From: a virus | Direction: 5' to 3' (one strand) | DNA: 50,793 nt | Virus record (IMG/VR): IMGVR_UViG_3300049914_000028 | Span: 1 to 50,793 of that record | In this document: in pieces, positions 1 through 8,356 of the stretch | Position numbering within the stretch: the stretch's first letter is position 1 | How the letters are laid out: each line of letters begins with the position of its first letter | Notes under the pieces: model-generated | What the model was told of the DNA's origin: nothing | Databases searched by the model: none | Seen by the model: only the letters and a program-made list of their open reading frames with translations | Program-made: the position numbers and the translations under genes

Positions 1-1950
1 ATGCAACAGATATCCAAACTTGAAGATTTGCAGAACAGACAACCACCCCTTAAAACAGGCGTCGAAAGAAGGATACCGAGTGACGAGGAGCGCCGTTTAA
101 TCAAACAGGTCGAGGAGGCCAAAAGAAAATACGGGATTCAGAGTGTTGACCCGGCAACTCAGCTTAAATCCTCGTTGGATTCGATCAAGACCAGACTGAC
201 AAATCAGATTGCAGATTTGGAGTCTCAGATTGCCTCCCGCGAGAAGATTGTTAAGGTAAAGTCTAAAATTGCCTATGACGCAGAGGCGAATGCGCTAAAG
301 GCTAAGCGCGATAGCCTGAAGAAACAATATGATTTGATCTTTGAAGGGCCAAAGAAAACCCCGGAACAGATTGCCCTACAGTCGTTAAAAACACGACTGA
401 AGAACGAGGAAACGAAACTCATTGATAAACTCAAAAACCTCGACTTCTCTAAAAAAGACAAACAGGTGATCGAACTCGACCCGGAAGCCGCGAAACTGAA
501 AGCCGCGCATGAACGAGCGAAAGAAAACTATAACGTAGTGGCGAAGGCATCCGGGACGGTAACGAAAGAGGAAGCCGCGACTATCGTTGAATTGTCCAAG
601 GCAACCGCAGAAGCAAGAACGGCAATGGAACAGGGTGGCGACAGGTTGGCCTATGGTGCGGCAAGGGTGGCATTTGAGAAGTATGCCGATAGTCTTAAAA
701 ACGGAAAGCAGACGATTCCGCAGATGATAAAAAGCAGGGTGTTGGAAGCCAAAGCAACCTTCGGGGAAAATAAAGCAAAAGCAGTCATGGACTTATTCAA
801 AGATACCATTACTACCATATCGGACAATGCCATTTCAATCGTGGCATCGGTTGATGATAGTTTCCTTGGCAGACAGGGACTGAACACGTTGATGACACAT
901 CCCTCTGTATGGGGTCCGGCTGCCAAGGCATCTTTTGTGGATATTTATAAAACGATGGTAAGTAAACACGGGGGAGAAGCGGTACGAGATTCCCTGTTGG
1001 CCGATGCGTATTCAAGGCCGAATTACCTGAATGGAAGTTATACCATAGCCAAACTTATTCCTAAAACAGAGGAACAGTTTCCGACTTCATTACCCGAAAG
1101 ATTGCCGTTAGGTGTCGGAAGGGTATTCAAAGCATCCGAAAACGCCTTCTTAAACAGTGGTGTTCGGATGAGGATCAACATGTTTGATCTTATTCAAGAG
1201 ACAGCCAAGAAACAGGGGAAGGATGTTACGGATAAGGTTTGGATCAAAGACGTGGGTACGCTTATTAATTCGGTAACGGCGCGCGGCGACTTAGGTAAGT
1301 TAGGTCAGGGTGGGGCGATTAGACTGGTTTTGTGGGCACCCAAAATGCTGAAAGGTAACTGGGATGTTTTGACGGCACATACCGGGGGAACAGGGTTGCA
1401 AACACCATTCGCCAGAAATCAGGCAAGGACCAATCTGCTGAAAATAGTGGGCGAAACTGCGGCAATTGTAGCGGTGGCTAATGCTTTAAGTCCCGGAAGT
1501 GCAGAGACAGACCCACGCAGTTCTGATTTTCTTAAAATAAAAGTAGGAAACACCAGATTCGATATATCCGGTGGCAAGGGGTCAATTATAACCCTATTGG
1601 CACGGGCAATAACATTGAAGTCAAAAAGTACAGTGACGGGGAAAACGACCCCATTAAACTCCGGCAAATATGGTGCCAAAACACTATTCGACGTTGGTAT
1701 AGATTTCCTGGTCAATAAAACGACTCCTCTTGCGAGGACGGCGGTTGAAATATCCAAAGGGAAGACTTATGCGGGTACAAAGCCAACAGTGGGCAGTGTT
1801 GCTTATGGATTAACCACGCCCATCAGTATTCAGAACTTTGTCCAAAACTTCTACGGACCGGACAAAGACGGATCAGTGGCGGCAGTTGTGGGTAGCATTG
1901 TCGATATTGTTGGAATAAACGCGAATACATACGGTCCACGGAAAAAGTAA
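1..1950 (+). CDS. C-terminal half of giant virion/polyvalent-type protein (continues from 48607)
   Basis: This is not a separate gene: it has no ribosome-binding site at base 1, and the reading frame of the last gene in the window enters base 1 without a break. Joined, the protein is about 1378 residues (729 plus 649). This half begins with a charged helical stretch (roughly residues 1-150 here) containing the segment PLKTGVERR..PSDEERRLI, which I recognise from very large phage proteins of the polyvalent/ejection type. Long Lys/Glu-rich helices follow, then a more hydrophobic C-terminal third ending GPRKK. It sits after two large low-complexity virion genes and before the fibre genes, so delivery with the DNA is the likeliest role. 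A terminator-like element follows the stop. No catalytic motif was seen. Confidence 0.85.
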   Translation: MQQISKLEDLQNRQPPLKTGVERRIPSDEERRLIKQVEEAKRKYGIQSVDPATQLKSSLDSIKTRLTNQIADLESQIASREKIVKVKSKIAYDAEANALKAKRDSLKKQYDLIFEGPKKTPEQIALQSLKTRLKNEETKLIDKLKNLDFSKKDKQVIELDPEAAKLKAAHERAKENYNVVAKASGTVTKEEAATIVELSKATAEARTAMEQGGDRLAYGAARVAFEKYADSLKNGKQTIPQMIKSRVLEAKATFGENKAKAVMDLFKDTITTISDNAISIVASVDDSFLGRQGLNTLMTHPSVWGPAAKASFVDIYKTMVSKHGGEAVRDSLLADAYSRPNYLNGSYTIAKLIPKTEEQFPTSLPERLPLGVGRVFKASENAFLNSGVRMRINMFDLIQETAKKQGKDVTDKVWIKDVGTLINSVTARGDLGKLGQGGAIRLVLWAPKMLKGNWDVLTAHTGGTGLQTPFARNQARTNLLKIVGETAAIVAVANALSPGSAETDPRSSDFLKIKVGNTRFDISGGKGSIITLLARAITLKSKSTVTGKTTPLNSGKYGAKTLFDVGIDFLVNKTTPLARTAVEISKGKTYAGTKPTVGSVAYGLTTPISIQNFVQNFYGPDKDGSVAAVVGSIVDIVGINANTYGPRKK

Positions 1951-1956
1951 ATAGAT

Positions 1957-2040
1957 AGCGGTTAATTTCAGAACCTGATTTCAGGAGCTTTGAAGCCCGT
2001 GTTGAGAGTCAAGAGACTTTCGCACGGGCTTTTTGTTTTA
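1957..2040 (+). terminator. Conserved double-hairpin element, copy A (terminator-like)
   Basis: The element starts with AGCGGTTA, then a small hairpin CCTGA-TT-TCAGG, an 8-base linker, and a long hairpin AGCCCGTG...CACGGGCT (1994-2001 with 2023-2030) whose loop holds an inner stem AGTC-AAGA-GACT. It ends in TTTTTGTTTT. Two more copies at 32841 and 35975 keep the architecture while stem bases change in pairs. It lies directly after the giant virion gene and before the fibre genes, so it probably ends or processes the late transcript. Confidence 0.8.
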
Positions 2041-2102
2041 TGGAAAGGAGGACAAGAACCATCAGTTAGGCAACAACGAAAATAGAACAAAGGAGGTCTT
2101 AG

Positions 2103-2294
2103 ATGACGGTACAACTGGTCAACGACAAAAGGGAGTTCATTTGGTTATCTACGGACACCAAACCGACTATTGCTTCGTTCAATCGCGGTGCTAAGGGCAC
2201 TTCGACGGATACGGGTGAAAGGTGGATTTACGACGGTGCGGATTGGGTAGAAGACCTTGAACTGATTTACGCACTTTCACAGGTATTAGAATAG
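2103..2294 (+). CDS. Small virion-associated protein, unknown
   Basis: A 63-residue protein preceded by a strong ribosome-binding site (AAAGGAGG) about 8 bases before ATG. It has no membrane segment or cysteine motif. The sequence has alternating polar/hydrophobic, beta-like character with the segment GERWIYDGADWVED. It is the first gene after the double-hairpin element and lies 12 bases before another structural-type gene, with a tight shared spacing, so it probably belongs to the fibre/tail-tip block. I do not recognise a family. Confidence 0.75.
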   Translation: MTVQLVNDKREFIWLSTDTKPTIASFNRGAKGTSTDTGERWIYDGADWVEDLELIYALSQVLE

Positions 2295-2306
2295 GAGGAT
2301 TGAAAA

Positions 2307-2900
2307 ATGTTAGTTAGTGGAACGAGTAAAACAACCGGAAGTCCCGTTGGGTTGCAAACGGATGATTCAAGGAATCTTTACGTTTCCGCTTACGGTGGAA
2401 AGTATGCACAGGCTGCGTTAGAGGGCAGACTGTTCTCTGCATGTAATTCTACAAAAGTAGCAACCACGGCCGGTGTTACTGGTGCATGGACGGGGCTTTG
2501 CATATCAAATCTGGTAGGTAGTGGTAAGAAGGTTATCGTTCACGAGTTTGCATGGGGTCTGATGATTGCTTCTGACGCGGCTGGTAACGTTGGACTTATG
2601 ACAGGCTCGATTGCGGCGCCAGCAGCAGGAGTTACGGTACATAACTGCCTTGATGGCGAAAGTGCTTCGCTTGCTGTTTATGCAGATGATGGAGCGACTA
2701 TCGTTACTCCATTACAGGTAAGAACGTATGGAGAATACGGTACAGGGGCCACTAATCTCTTTTCAACTGTCGGACCTCACATTATTAATCTCAATGGTAG
2801 TCTTGTGCTTCCTGCGGGGCGTACTGTGGCTACGTTCACTACGTTAGCAACGACAGCCTGTTTCCAATTCCACTTTTTATGGGAGGAAGTCGCAGCGTAG
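2307..2900 (+). CDS. Beta-rich virion structural protein, probable tail/fibre component
   Basis: The protein has 197 residues, rich in Gly, Ala, Thr and Val, with no charged helices or membrane anchor. This is typical of beta-sandwich virion or fibre-associated proteins. GGAGG lies 6 bases before its ATG. It is sandwiched between a 63-residue gene and the tail fibre gene, which supports a role at the tail tip or fibre attachment. The C-terminus ends FLWEEVAA. No family was recognised with certainty; a decoration or trimeric fibre-base protein is equally possible. Confidence 0.75.
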   Translation: MLVSGTSKTTGSPVGLQTDDSRNLYVSAYGGKYAQAALEGRLFSACNSTKVATTAGVTGAWTGLCISNLVGSGKKVIVHEFAWGLMIASDAAGNVGLMTGSIAAPAAGVTVHNCLDGESASLAVYADDGATIVTPLQVRTYGEYGTGATNLFSTVGPHIINLNGSLVLPAGRTVATFTTLATTACFQFHFLWEEVAA

Positions 2901-2914
2901 TATCAGTAACCAAC

Positions 2915-2940
2915 GGGTCTGCCTCTTCGGGGGCAGGCCC
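2915..2940 (+). terminator. C(UUCG)G-capped GC-rich hairpin between virion genes
   Basis: GGG-T-CTGCC pairs with GGCAG-G-CCC around a canonical C(TTCG)G tetraloop. No T-run follows, so it may be an mRNA-stabilising or pausing hairpin rather than a true intrinsic terminator. It fills most of the gap between the 197-residue gene and the tail fibre gene. Confidence 0.6.
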
Positions 2941-2956
2941 ATCCATTGAGGATTAG

Positions 2957-5197
2957 ATGGAAGATACATACCGAATAACTGCCCTTGAAGATAAGTATTT
3001 CCGCGTTCCCTGGTATGTGACCGTCACAGCCGGGACGACAGGGACGATTACGCCTCCCACGGGCGGGACGATTGTGATGAACCAGTGGGGGGGCAGTGTT
3101 ACGGCAAAGTCAAGCACAATTACAATAAAGGAAAGGCCGACCGGGATTCCGGCAAAGAACGCTGGCGGGGTCGATATAACCGTCACCATGAGCATCACGG
3201 GCGCATGGGCGTTATCAGATACGCCATCCGCCTATCCCATTGCAATCATCTATTATTACGATGTCAAATTGTTTAATTTCGATAGGAATTATTCTCTCGA
3301 TACGGTTACATCCCCAAGTATTCATGCCGTTGGCGACAGCATCGCCGCCTCTATCTCCGACGCCGACACAACTCATTCCCCTGACGGAAATTCAGTCTTT
3401 GATGCCTTGGCGCTTAAGGCTCCTCTTGCAAGTCCTGTCTTTACGACGCAGATCACCACGCCGCAGATTGTTGCCCCTGCTGCATCCCTGATTATTAAAC
3501 CGACCACAGATGGTACGACGGCCATTCAGATTACTGACAAGGATGGGAATGCAATTCTGGATGTTGACACAACGAATAACAGGATATGGATTCATGGTTC
3601 GGGTAGTACTTTCATTGTTACATCTGATGGAAGTGTTAATAATCTGATTGGTAACTTTGAGTTAAATAACGGAGCGGATGCTGCGATAGGTTTTCAATAC
3701 TATGGTTATCCGGCATCCTACGCAACTGATTACTTAAAAAGCACGGTAGCAATTTATGGAAGTAATGTGGCTGCTTATCTTAATATTATAGCGGGCGGCA
3801 CTGCGGCCATTAGATTTTTAATTGGCGGGTGGAATGCTGTTACTTATGAAAAGATGCGAATTACTTCCGGCGGCAAAATCGGCATGTCCGGTTTCACCGC
3901 CCCACTCTCCGACCTCTGCGTTGATAGTCTTCATGTAGGCAGCGAAACCGATGCAGGGGCAAACAATCTCCTGGTGGATGGGACAATCAACAAGGTAACG
4001 GTCACGGCCCCTGCTACTTCAGCCACTCTTACCGTTGCCGATGGCAAAGAATTACATGTCGAAGACACCACTCATGTCAATCAAGACTTGACCACTGACG
4101 CACAGCCGACATTCGCGCAACTTGCAGGACTTGGCGCACCTGACGCCAACGGTGAGGCTATCCGACAGACGGCGAAGATCACAGAGGCATTGCTTGAAAG
4201 TGCGACGGATTTGAAGCACGCCATTGCAACGGTCTCCGCGCCCATCTCCGTAACAGGCCAGGCCCTTTCCCTCGTCAACGACGCAGCGGCAGCCGTGACG
4301 GAAATCGACACCGGCGCGCTGGCGAACTCAGATACGGTTGTTCCGACGAGTAAGGCGGTGCTAAGCAATCTACCTCATAGGAACATCATCATCAATGGCG
4401 GTTTCACTATCAATCAACGTGCCTATGTTTCTGCTGCCGCTCTTGCGGCAGGAGTCTATGGACATGATAGATGGAAGGGTGGCGCAGGTGGCGGAACTTA
4501 TTCCTTTACTCAACTTGCAGGCCCTACAACTATAACCATTGCCGCCAACAAGACACTCATTCAAGTAATCGAAGATGTTAATGTTTATGGTGGAAGTTAT
4601 GTGCTGAGTTGGACCGGAACCTGTCAGGCACGTTACGCCATAAATAGTGCAACGCCCGCAGGTGCCTATGCCGCCAGTCCTATCGTAATCACAGGGCAAA
4701 CAGCGGGAACAACCATGTCTGTCGAGTTTGGGAATGGTGCTGCTTCGGGAACCCTTGGATTAGTACAACTTGAACTCAGCCCGGTTGTAACACCCTTTGA
4801 GTTTAGACTTTACCCGCAAGAATTGGCATTGTGTCAGAGGTATTGCCAGTTGTTAAAGCCGGGGAATGCCGCAATACAGGGATTTAAGTACGCAACAAAA
4901 TACATAGATGCGATATTAACCATCTCGCCCATGAGAGCCAACCCAACTTTAGTCGGTAATGACATTTTAGCATGGAAAGGCGCAGCTAATCCCGCACTTG
5001 GCGAAATAAATGCTTACAGTATTCTTGGGAGTGCATATTTAACCATAACCGGAGCTTTAACTGTCTCAATACAATTTGTTAGTACAACTTCATTTATATT
5101 TAGATGTGTGGCAGCAACATCGTTTACTGGAACGGATGGTGACTTGGTACTAATGAACGCTTATTCTGCCACCGCCGTACTAAGTGCCGAATTATAA
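2957..5197 (+). CDS. Tail fibre / receptor-binding protein
   Basis: The protein has 746 residues. The N-terminal third (about 1-110) is a beta-rich head likely to attach to the tail. The middle carries fibre-shaft-like repeats and phrases typical of phage fibres, such as MRITSGGKIGMSG near residue 300 and a region around 340-390 rich in TVTAP/LTV. The C-terminal domain, from about residue 475, starts NIIINGGFTINQRAY, and near residue 615 has FEFRLYPQELALCQRY. This is a C-terminal fibre domain I recognise from many tailed phages, thought to bind surface glycans. It sits between structural genes and the lysis block. The start follows GAGG rather weakly. Host range is probably decided here. Confidence 0.85.
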   Translation: MEDTYRITALEDKYFRVPWYVTVTAGTTGTITPPTGGTIVMNQWGGSVTAKSSTITIKERPTGIPAKNAGGVDITVTMSITGAWALSDTPSAYPIAIIYYYDVKLFNFDRNYSLDTVTSPSIHAVGDSIAASISDADTTHSPDGNSVFDALALKAPLASPVFTTQITTPQIVAPAASLIIKPTTDGTTAIQITDKDGNAILDVDTTNNRIWIHGSGSTFIVTSDGSVNNLIGNFELNNGADAAIGFQYYGYPASYATDYLKSTVAIYGSNVAAYLNIIAGGTAAIRFLIGGWNAVTYEKMRITSGGKIGMSGFTAPLSDLCVDSLHVGSETDAGANNLLVDGTINKVTVTAPATSATLTVADGKELHVEDTTHVNQDLTTDAQPTFAQLAGLGAPDANGEAIRQTAKITEALLESATDLKHAIATVSAPISVTGQALSLVNDAAAAVTEIDTGALANSDTVVPTSKAVLSNLPHRNIIINGGFTINQRAYVSAAALAAGVYGHDRWKGGAGGGTYSFTQLAGPTTITIAANKTLIQVIEDVNVYGGSYVLSWTGTCQARYAINSATPAGAYAASPIVITGQTAGTTMSVEFGNGAASGTLGLVQLELSPVVTPFEFRLYPQELALCQRYCQLLKPGNAAIQGFKYATKYIDAILTISPMRANPTLVGNDILAWKGAANPALGEINAYSILGSAYLTITGALTVSIQFVSTTSFIFRCVAATSFTGTDGDLVLMNAYSATAVLSAEL

Positions 5198-5231
5198 GGA
5201 TTTCCGCCAATACGCGTGAAGGAGAAGGCAA

Positions 5232-5492
5232 ATGACAACAGGTGACAGTGGAAACAGTTCTCGGTTTGTATCGGTTAAACTCCTGATTACGATTCTATTG
5301 GCCGTTGTCTTTGCGGCAACAAGTCTGATCCTTAGCGACACGCGATCCAGCGTTTCAAGCGCGCAGGCGGAGTTGAAATCAATCCAACTCTTAAAACTGG
5401 ACAAGGATCAGTATTACCGGGACATGGCGGACGTTAAGGATGTTCTGCAACGGATGGATGTGAAACTTGACAGACTGACCGGGAGAAAGTAA
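5232..5492 (+). CDS. Small membrane protein with coiled coil, lysis-associated
   Basis: The protein has 86 residues. One membrane segment (about residues 14-34, VKLLITILLAVVFAATSLIL) is followed by a heptad-like helical tail ending in DVKDVLQRMDVKLDRLTGRK. This resembles haemolysin XhlA-type or holin-accessory proteins of lysis cassettes. It has a good GGAG site and its stop overlaps the next start (TAATG). Position before the endolysin supports a lysis role; the exact function is unproven. Confidence 0.75.
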   Translation: MTTGDSGNSSRFVSVKLLITILLAVVFAATSLILSDTRSSVSSAQAELKSIQLLKLDKDQYYRDMADVKDVLQRMDVKLDRLTGRK

Positions 5493-5683
5493 TGAAAAAA
5501 TACCTCCTACTCATTGCATTATTGATCGGATTTAAAGACGGGTCAACACTTGCTATTGACGGCTTTCCCCGCGTATTTGTCTCGATACCCACAATGGAAT
5601 TTTTTGTAGAGGGTTTATCTGTCCCCATCCCTATGGCGGATGTTGTGGTTTGGGGATACTGGCCTGATAATCTGGTGATGTAA
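5492..5683 (+). CDS. Small secreted/periplasmic protein, unknown
   Basis: The protein has 63 residues, with a classic signal peptide (MKKYLLLIALLIGF) and then a short hydrophobic mature part containing several prolines and aromatic residues. It overlaps the preceding gene by one base and ends three bases before the endolysin start, so the three are translated together. The role in lysis is inferred from position only. Confidence 0.6.
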   Translation: MKKYLLLIALLIGFKDGSTLAIDGFPRVFVSIPTMEFFVEGLSVPIPMADVVVWGYWPDNLVM

Positions 5684-5685
5684 GA

Positions 5686-6198
5686 ATGAAAGAGAATTTT
5701 GAACAATCTTTGAACTTTGTTCTTGCCAGTGAGGGCGGATACTCAGACGATTCTGCCGATAAGGGTGGAGAGACTAACTTTGGCATTTCCAAAAAGTCGC
5801 ATCCAGACGAAGACATAGCGAACATGACTCTTGAACGGGCCGCAGAGATATACCAAAAAGACTATTGGATGCCCATCAGAGGCGATGATCTTCCCTCCGG
5901 CGTGGATTATGTGACCTTTGATTCAGCGGTGAATCATGGCCCCGGAAATGCCGGACGATTCTTACAACGGGCATCTAACAGGCAAATTGGGACGCTGACC
6001 ACGGATGGCGTTATTGGTCCTATGACGATTGAGAAAGTGGCAAGGTGTGAACCGCGAGGTCTTATCTGCGACATCCTGCGGGAAAGGGACATCTTCTATC
6101 GCAAGATAGTTGCGCGGGACATTTCACAGTCGAAGTTTATGCGCGGGTGGCTGGCCCGATTAGCAACAGTAGCGGTGAATGTGCGGAATTTTGAGTGA
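5686..6198 (+). CDS. Endolysin, glycoside hydrolase 108-type muramidase
   Basis: The 170-residue enzyme matches the N-acetylmuramidase family with a C-terminal peptidoglycan-binding domain. The N-terminal EGGYSDDSADKGGETNFGIS carries the family's catalytic Glu in EGGY and the GG-TN-GI signature. The second domain (about residues 85-165) has TDGVIGPMT and a WLARL helix typical of the family. No signal peptide or membrane anchor is visible, so it needs a holin to reach the wall. Its length is normal for the family. It is flanked by small membrane-protein genes on both sides, forming the lysis cassette. Confidence 0.93.
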   Translation: MKENFEQSLNFVLASEGGYSDDSADKGGETNFGISKKSHPDEDIANMTLERAAEIYQKDYWMPIRGDDLPSGVDYVTFDSAVNHGPGNAGRFLQRASNRQIGTLTTDGVIGPMTIEKVARCEPRGLICDILRERDIFYRKIVARDISQSKFMRGWLARLATVAVNVRNFE

Positions 6199-6297
6199 AG
6201 GGAAGGATAAATGAACCGGAAACGAAAAGGGTAACATATCACGCAAACTATTAGAAATACTAAATGAGAACGGACATGAATAAGGAACTGATTATTG

Positions 6298-6522
6298 ATG
6301 ATGACGAGCCTCCTAATCTTTGGAGCCAACTTCTTAACAGATGTTTTGGCCGTGTCTTTCGTTCAACAGGTAATGCAGGGTCACGCTCTATGGGCGAGTC
6401 TTGTTTCCGTCGCATTGGTAGGTCTATCGGGTTTTTCAATGATAACGATTGTGAGGCGTCCCGTTACTATCTTGTGTGCTATGGCGGGAGCTTTTTGTGG
6501 ATGTTATGTAATGATAATGTGA
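6298..6522 (+). CDS. Holin-like multi-span membrane protein
   Basis: About 74 residues, almost entirely hydrophobic, with three likely membrane spans separated by short polar turns (FGANFLTDVLAVSFVQQV, LWASLVSVALVGLSGF, and a Cys-rich last span). A site AAGGAA precedes the doubled ATG; the upstream in-frame TTG is less likely. Size, span number and position after the endolysin fit a class I holin. It could instead be another small lysis-associated membrane protein. Confidence 0.65.
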   Translation: MMTSLLIFGANFLTDVLAVSFVQQVMQGHALWASLVSVALVGLSGFSMITIVRRPVTILCAMAGAFCGCYVMIM

Positions 6523-6535
6523 GGCGTAAAAAAAC

Positions 6536-6592
6536 ATGGCTCTACTGATTCCCATTATTGTTGCAACGATTCTTTACTTGGCGGGTGTGTGA
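6536..6592 (+). CDS. 18-residue transmembrane micro-protein
   Basis: The whole product is one membrane helix, MALLIPIIVATILYLAGV. Its stop TGA overlaps the next gene's start (TGATG), so it is translationally coupled to it. No strong ribosome-binding site is visible. The perfect hydrophobic segment and the coupling support a real micro-gene, but it is too short to be sure. Confidence 0.5.
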   Translation: MALLIPIIVATILYLAGV

Positions 6593-6897
6593 TGAAAGAA
6601 TTTTTCCTTAAAATGCTTTCCGCAGTCGATCCGTCTATATCGTCGGGACGGTTCCTTTCCGTGACTACCGTGCTGACCATCCTCTATACCTGGATGTGGG
6701 TGAGCATCTATACGCGGACGATCCAGGACATCCCGATTGGGGTTTATACCTTCGCCGGGTTGGTGATTGCGGGTAAGACGGTCGGGATGTTCGCGGAGAG
6801 GCCCAGGGAAGGTGTGACGACAACAACCGAAACAGCGACTAAAACCGTGACAGGAGATACGAAAGATGAAAATCGGCCCGTACGAAATCGCAAATAA
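6592..6897 (+). CDS. Two-span membrane protein, holin candidate
   Basis: The protein has 101 residues. Two hydrophobic segments (about residues 22-40, LSVTTVLTILYTWMWVSIY, and 47-66) are followed by a hydrophilic Thr-rich charged tail ending in RPVRNRK. This matches class II holins or holin-like proteins carried next to endolysins. It starts by TGATG coupling with the 18-residue membrane peptide, and its end overlaps the next gene by about 30 bases in another frame. With the other membrane protein at 6298 it could form a holin/antiholin pair; which one forms the hole cannot be read from sequence. Confidence 0.7.
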   Translation: MKEFFLKMLSAVDPSISSGRFLSVTTVLTILYTWMWVSIYTRTIQDIPIGVYTFAGLVIAGKTVGMFAERPREGVTTTTETATKTVTGDTKDENRPVRNRK

Positions 6898-7231
6898 GTG
6901 GCTTGCCGTGGGAGGCGCAATATTGGCGGGAATCCTTGTGCTGGCAATTATCTCAATCCCGTCCTGTAGCAAGCCGCCCGATACCACGGCGGCAATCGCC
7001 GCCATGAAGGTTGAACTCGAAAAGCAATACCAGTCTCAGATCACCGAGAAGGATACGCAGATCACAGACTATAAATCGCGCCTTACGCTCTCAGAAGGGA
7101 AATACAAGGTGCTGGTTTCGCAGTATGTCGATCTGGAAAGGAGAAAAAAGGATGTCAAGCCGCCGACAACGAATAAAGAACTTCGGAATCGTTTTACTGC
7201 TCTCGGTTATCCTCCTCTGGCCTCTAAATAG
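6866..7231 (+). CDS. i-spanin-like (Rz-like) membrane coiled-coil protein
   Basis: The protein has 121 residues. An N-terminal membrane segment (about residues 13-33) precedes a predicted periplasmic coiled coil (AAMKVELEKQYQSQITEKDTQ and beyond), the topology of the inner-membrane spanin Rz. It overlaps the next gene out of frame, which is the usual Rz/Rz1 arrangement. Family identity is inferred from topology and position, not from a diagnostic motif. Confidence 0.65.
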   Translation: MKIGPYEIANKWLAVGGAILAGILVLAIISIPSCSKPPDTTAAIAAMKVELEKQYQSQITEKDTQITDYKSRLTLSEGKYKVLVSQYVDLERRKKDVKPPTTNKELRNRFTALGYPPLASK

Positions 7232-7619
7232 TTTCGGCCAGGAGGTGTGTAAGACTGATGGGTTGCCTCTGTACACAACGGAAACGGTTTGCTTCGATGC
7301 GGAAACGGCCGGGCAGATGGTCGTGGCATTGGAGCAAGCGAAGATCACAGAACAGATGCTTGTAAATCAGGCTGGGGGTAATGCAGAGCTCCAGCAACAG
7401 GTTGACATCCTCAGGGGCACGATCAAACTCTATGAGGATCAGATAACAGCTTACAAGAATATGTCTGACATGGCTCAGAAGATGAGCGACATGAAGGACA
7501 AGGCTTATCAGGATCAACTAAAGGCCGCAAAGCCTACCTTTATGGATAATCTAAAAAGTAATTTCCTCGCCGGGGGGATAGGGGCAATTATAGCAGTCGT
7601 AGCAATACTTTTGATATAG
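7152..7619 (+). CDS. Secreted coiled-coil membrane protein, possible spanin partner
   Basis: The protein has 155 residues. The start is chosen at the ATG after AAAGGAG; the longer upstream reading lies inside the preceding gene. An N-terminal signal segment (FGIVLLLSVILLWPL) ends near a signal-peptidase-like site. A long Gln/Met-rich helical region with heptads follows, and a C-terminal membrane span (FLAGGIGAIIAVVAILLI) closes it. The typical lipobox of an o-spanin is absent, so it may be a unimolecular spanin-type or other lysis protein. It is the last rightward late gene; convergent leftward genes begin just after. Confidence 0.65.
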   Translation: MSSRRQRIKNFGIVLLLSVILLWPLNSFGQEVCKTDGLPLYTTETVCFDAETAGQMVVALEQAKITEQMLVNQAGGNAELQQQVDILRGTIKLYEDQITAYKNMSDMAQKMSDMKDKAYQDQLKAAKPTFMDNLKSNFLAGGIGAIIAVVAILLI

Positions 7620-7642
7620 GAATTTCCCCTCCATGCGGGAGA

Positions 7643-7942
7643 CTATGTGGATAGTTTTATCCTAAACCAATAATGTCCGCCGCGTTCGCTTTTAATCCAA
7701 TATAGTGTCCAGAAAATAAAATTGTTTTTCAATGCTCCGACGATTGTCTCGTTTCCCGACCATCCAGCGGTTGACAGGCGTAATCTTAAAACCTTTTTCC
7801 CTTTAAGATCAAAGAAACCACAATCGGCATACAACCATCGATCACGGATATAATCAATAAGACCCGAAACGCCCTTTTTAACAATATCCCATTCGGAAAT
7901 TATTTTCAATTCTTCTCTGGTCGGATAACCATCCAGATCCAT
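7643..7942 (-). CDS. Conserved phage hypothetical (MDLDGYPTREE family)
   Basis: The protein has 99 residues. The start was set at the ATG preceded by AAAGGAGGG; the longer frame adds an upstream part without such a site. The N-terminus MDLDGYPTREEL followed by a helical region and W-rich beta strands is a pattern I recall from small phage and mobile-element proteins of unknown function. It is the last gene of the leftward operon and converges on the lysis cassette. No catalytic motif is visible. Confidence 0.7.
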   Translation of the reverse strand: MDLDGYPTREELKIISEWDIVKKGVSGLIDYIRDRWLYADCGFFDLKGKKVLRLRLSTAGWSGNETIVGALKNNFIFWTLYWIKSERGGHYWFRIKLST

Positions 7943-8025
7943 AGTCCCTCCTTTCAAATGTACAAGGTGTGTGACATATATCCGCCAAAATTGGGGTTTG
8001 ATTTCATTCAATAAATGGCGGAAAC

Positions 8026-8205
8026 TTAGGCGTCTTTCCATCCATTTAAGCTAAGATTTTTGTGGATATACCTCTCCGCCTCTTCTTTAGTTGAAAATTC
8101 TAAGATGGTCGGACTTCCCCAAAAACTTTTATACCCCCCGAATTTGGTTTGCTGAATCCTGAAAACTTCCCCGTCGGTTATAACCTTAAAACATCCTTCT
8201 TTCAT
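8026..8205 (-). CDS. Small hypothetical protein
   Basis: A 59-residue protein starting at the ATG after AGGAGGA. It is soluble, with an amphipathic helix near its end (STKEEAERYIHKNL) that resembles short phage proteins pairing a beta hairpin with a helix. It lies between the attachment core and the preceding leftward gene. Function unknown. Confidence 0.65.
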   Translation of the reverse strand: MKEGCFKVITDGEVFRIQQTKFGGYKSFWGSPTILEFSTKEEAERYIHKNLSLNGWKDA

Positions 8206-8282
8206 AAATCCTCCTTTTCTCCTCATGTGAGAGGTATGTCCCTATATTTTGGAAAAATAACATCAATAGTTTCAATAATAAT

Positions 8283-8309
8283 TGGCGGAAGTGCATGGGA
8301 ATCGAACCC
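8283..8309 (-). other. Attachment-site core: 3' end of a selenocysteine tRNA gene (attP)
   Basis: On the minus strand the sequence GGGTTCGATTCCC followed by ATGCACTTCC and GCCA is a tRNA 3' end with T-loop TTCGATT, discriminator G and CCA. Between T-loop and discriminator there are 13 bases (5 T-stem plus 8 acceptor), the signature of tRNA-Sec; ordinary tRNAs have 12. The bases 5' of GGG (CGC) cannot pair with ATG, and no D-arm or anticodon arm exists upstream. It is therefore only a fragment, as expected for a phage attP that restores selC on integration. It lies near the integrase remnant. Confidence 0.85.
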
Positions 8310-8356
8310 GCGCACCACGTTTATTTATCAATCATTACAATCCTTTGCATTGCTCA

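Noticed and set aside
2953-3198. Minus-strand frames within late genes
   Set aside because: All late-region minus frames lack ribosome-binding sites and lie wholly inside well-supported + strand genes.
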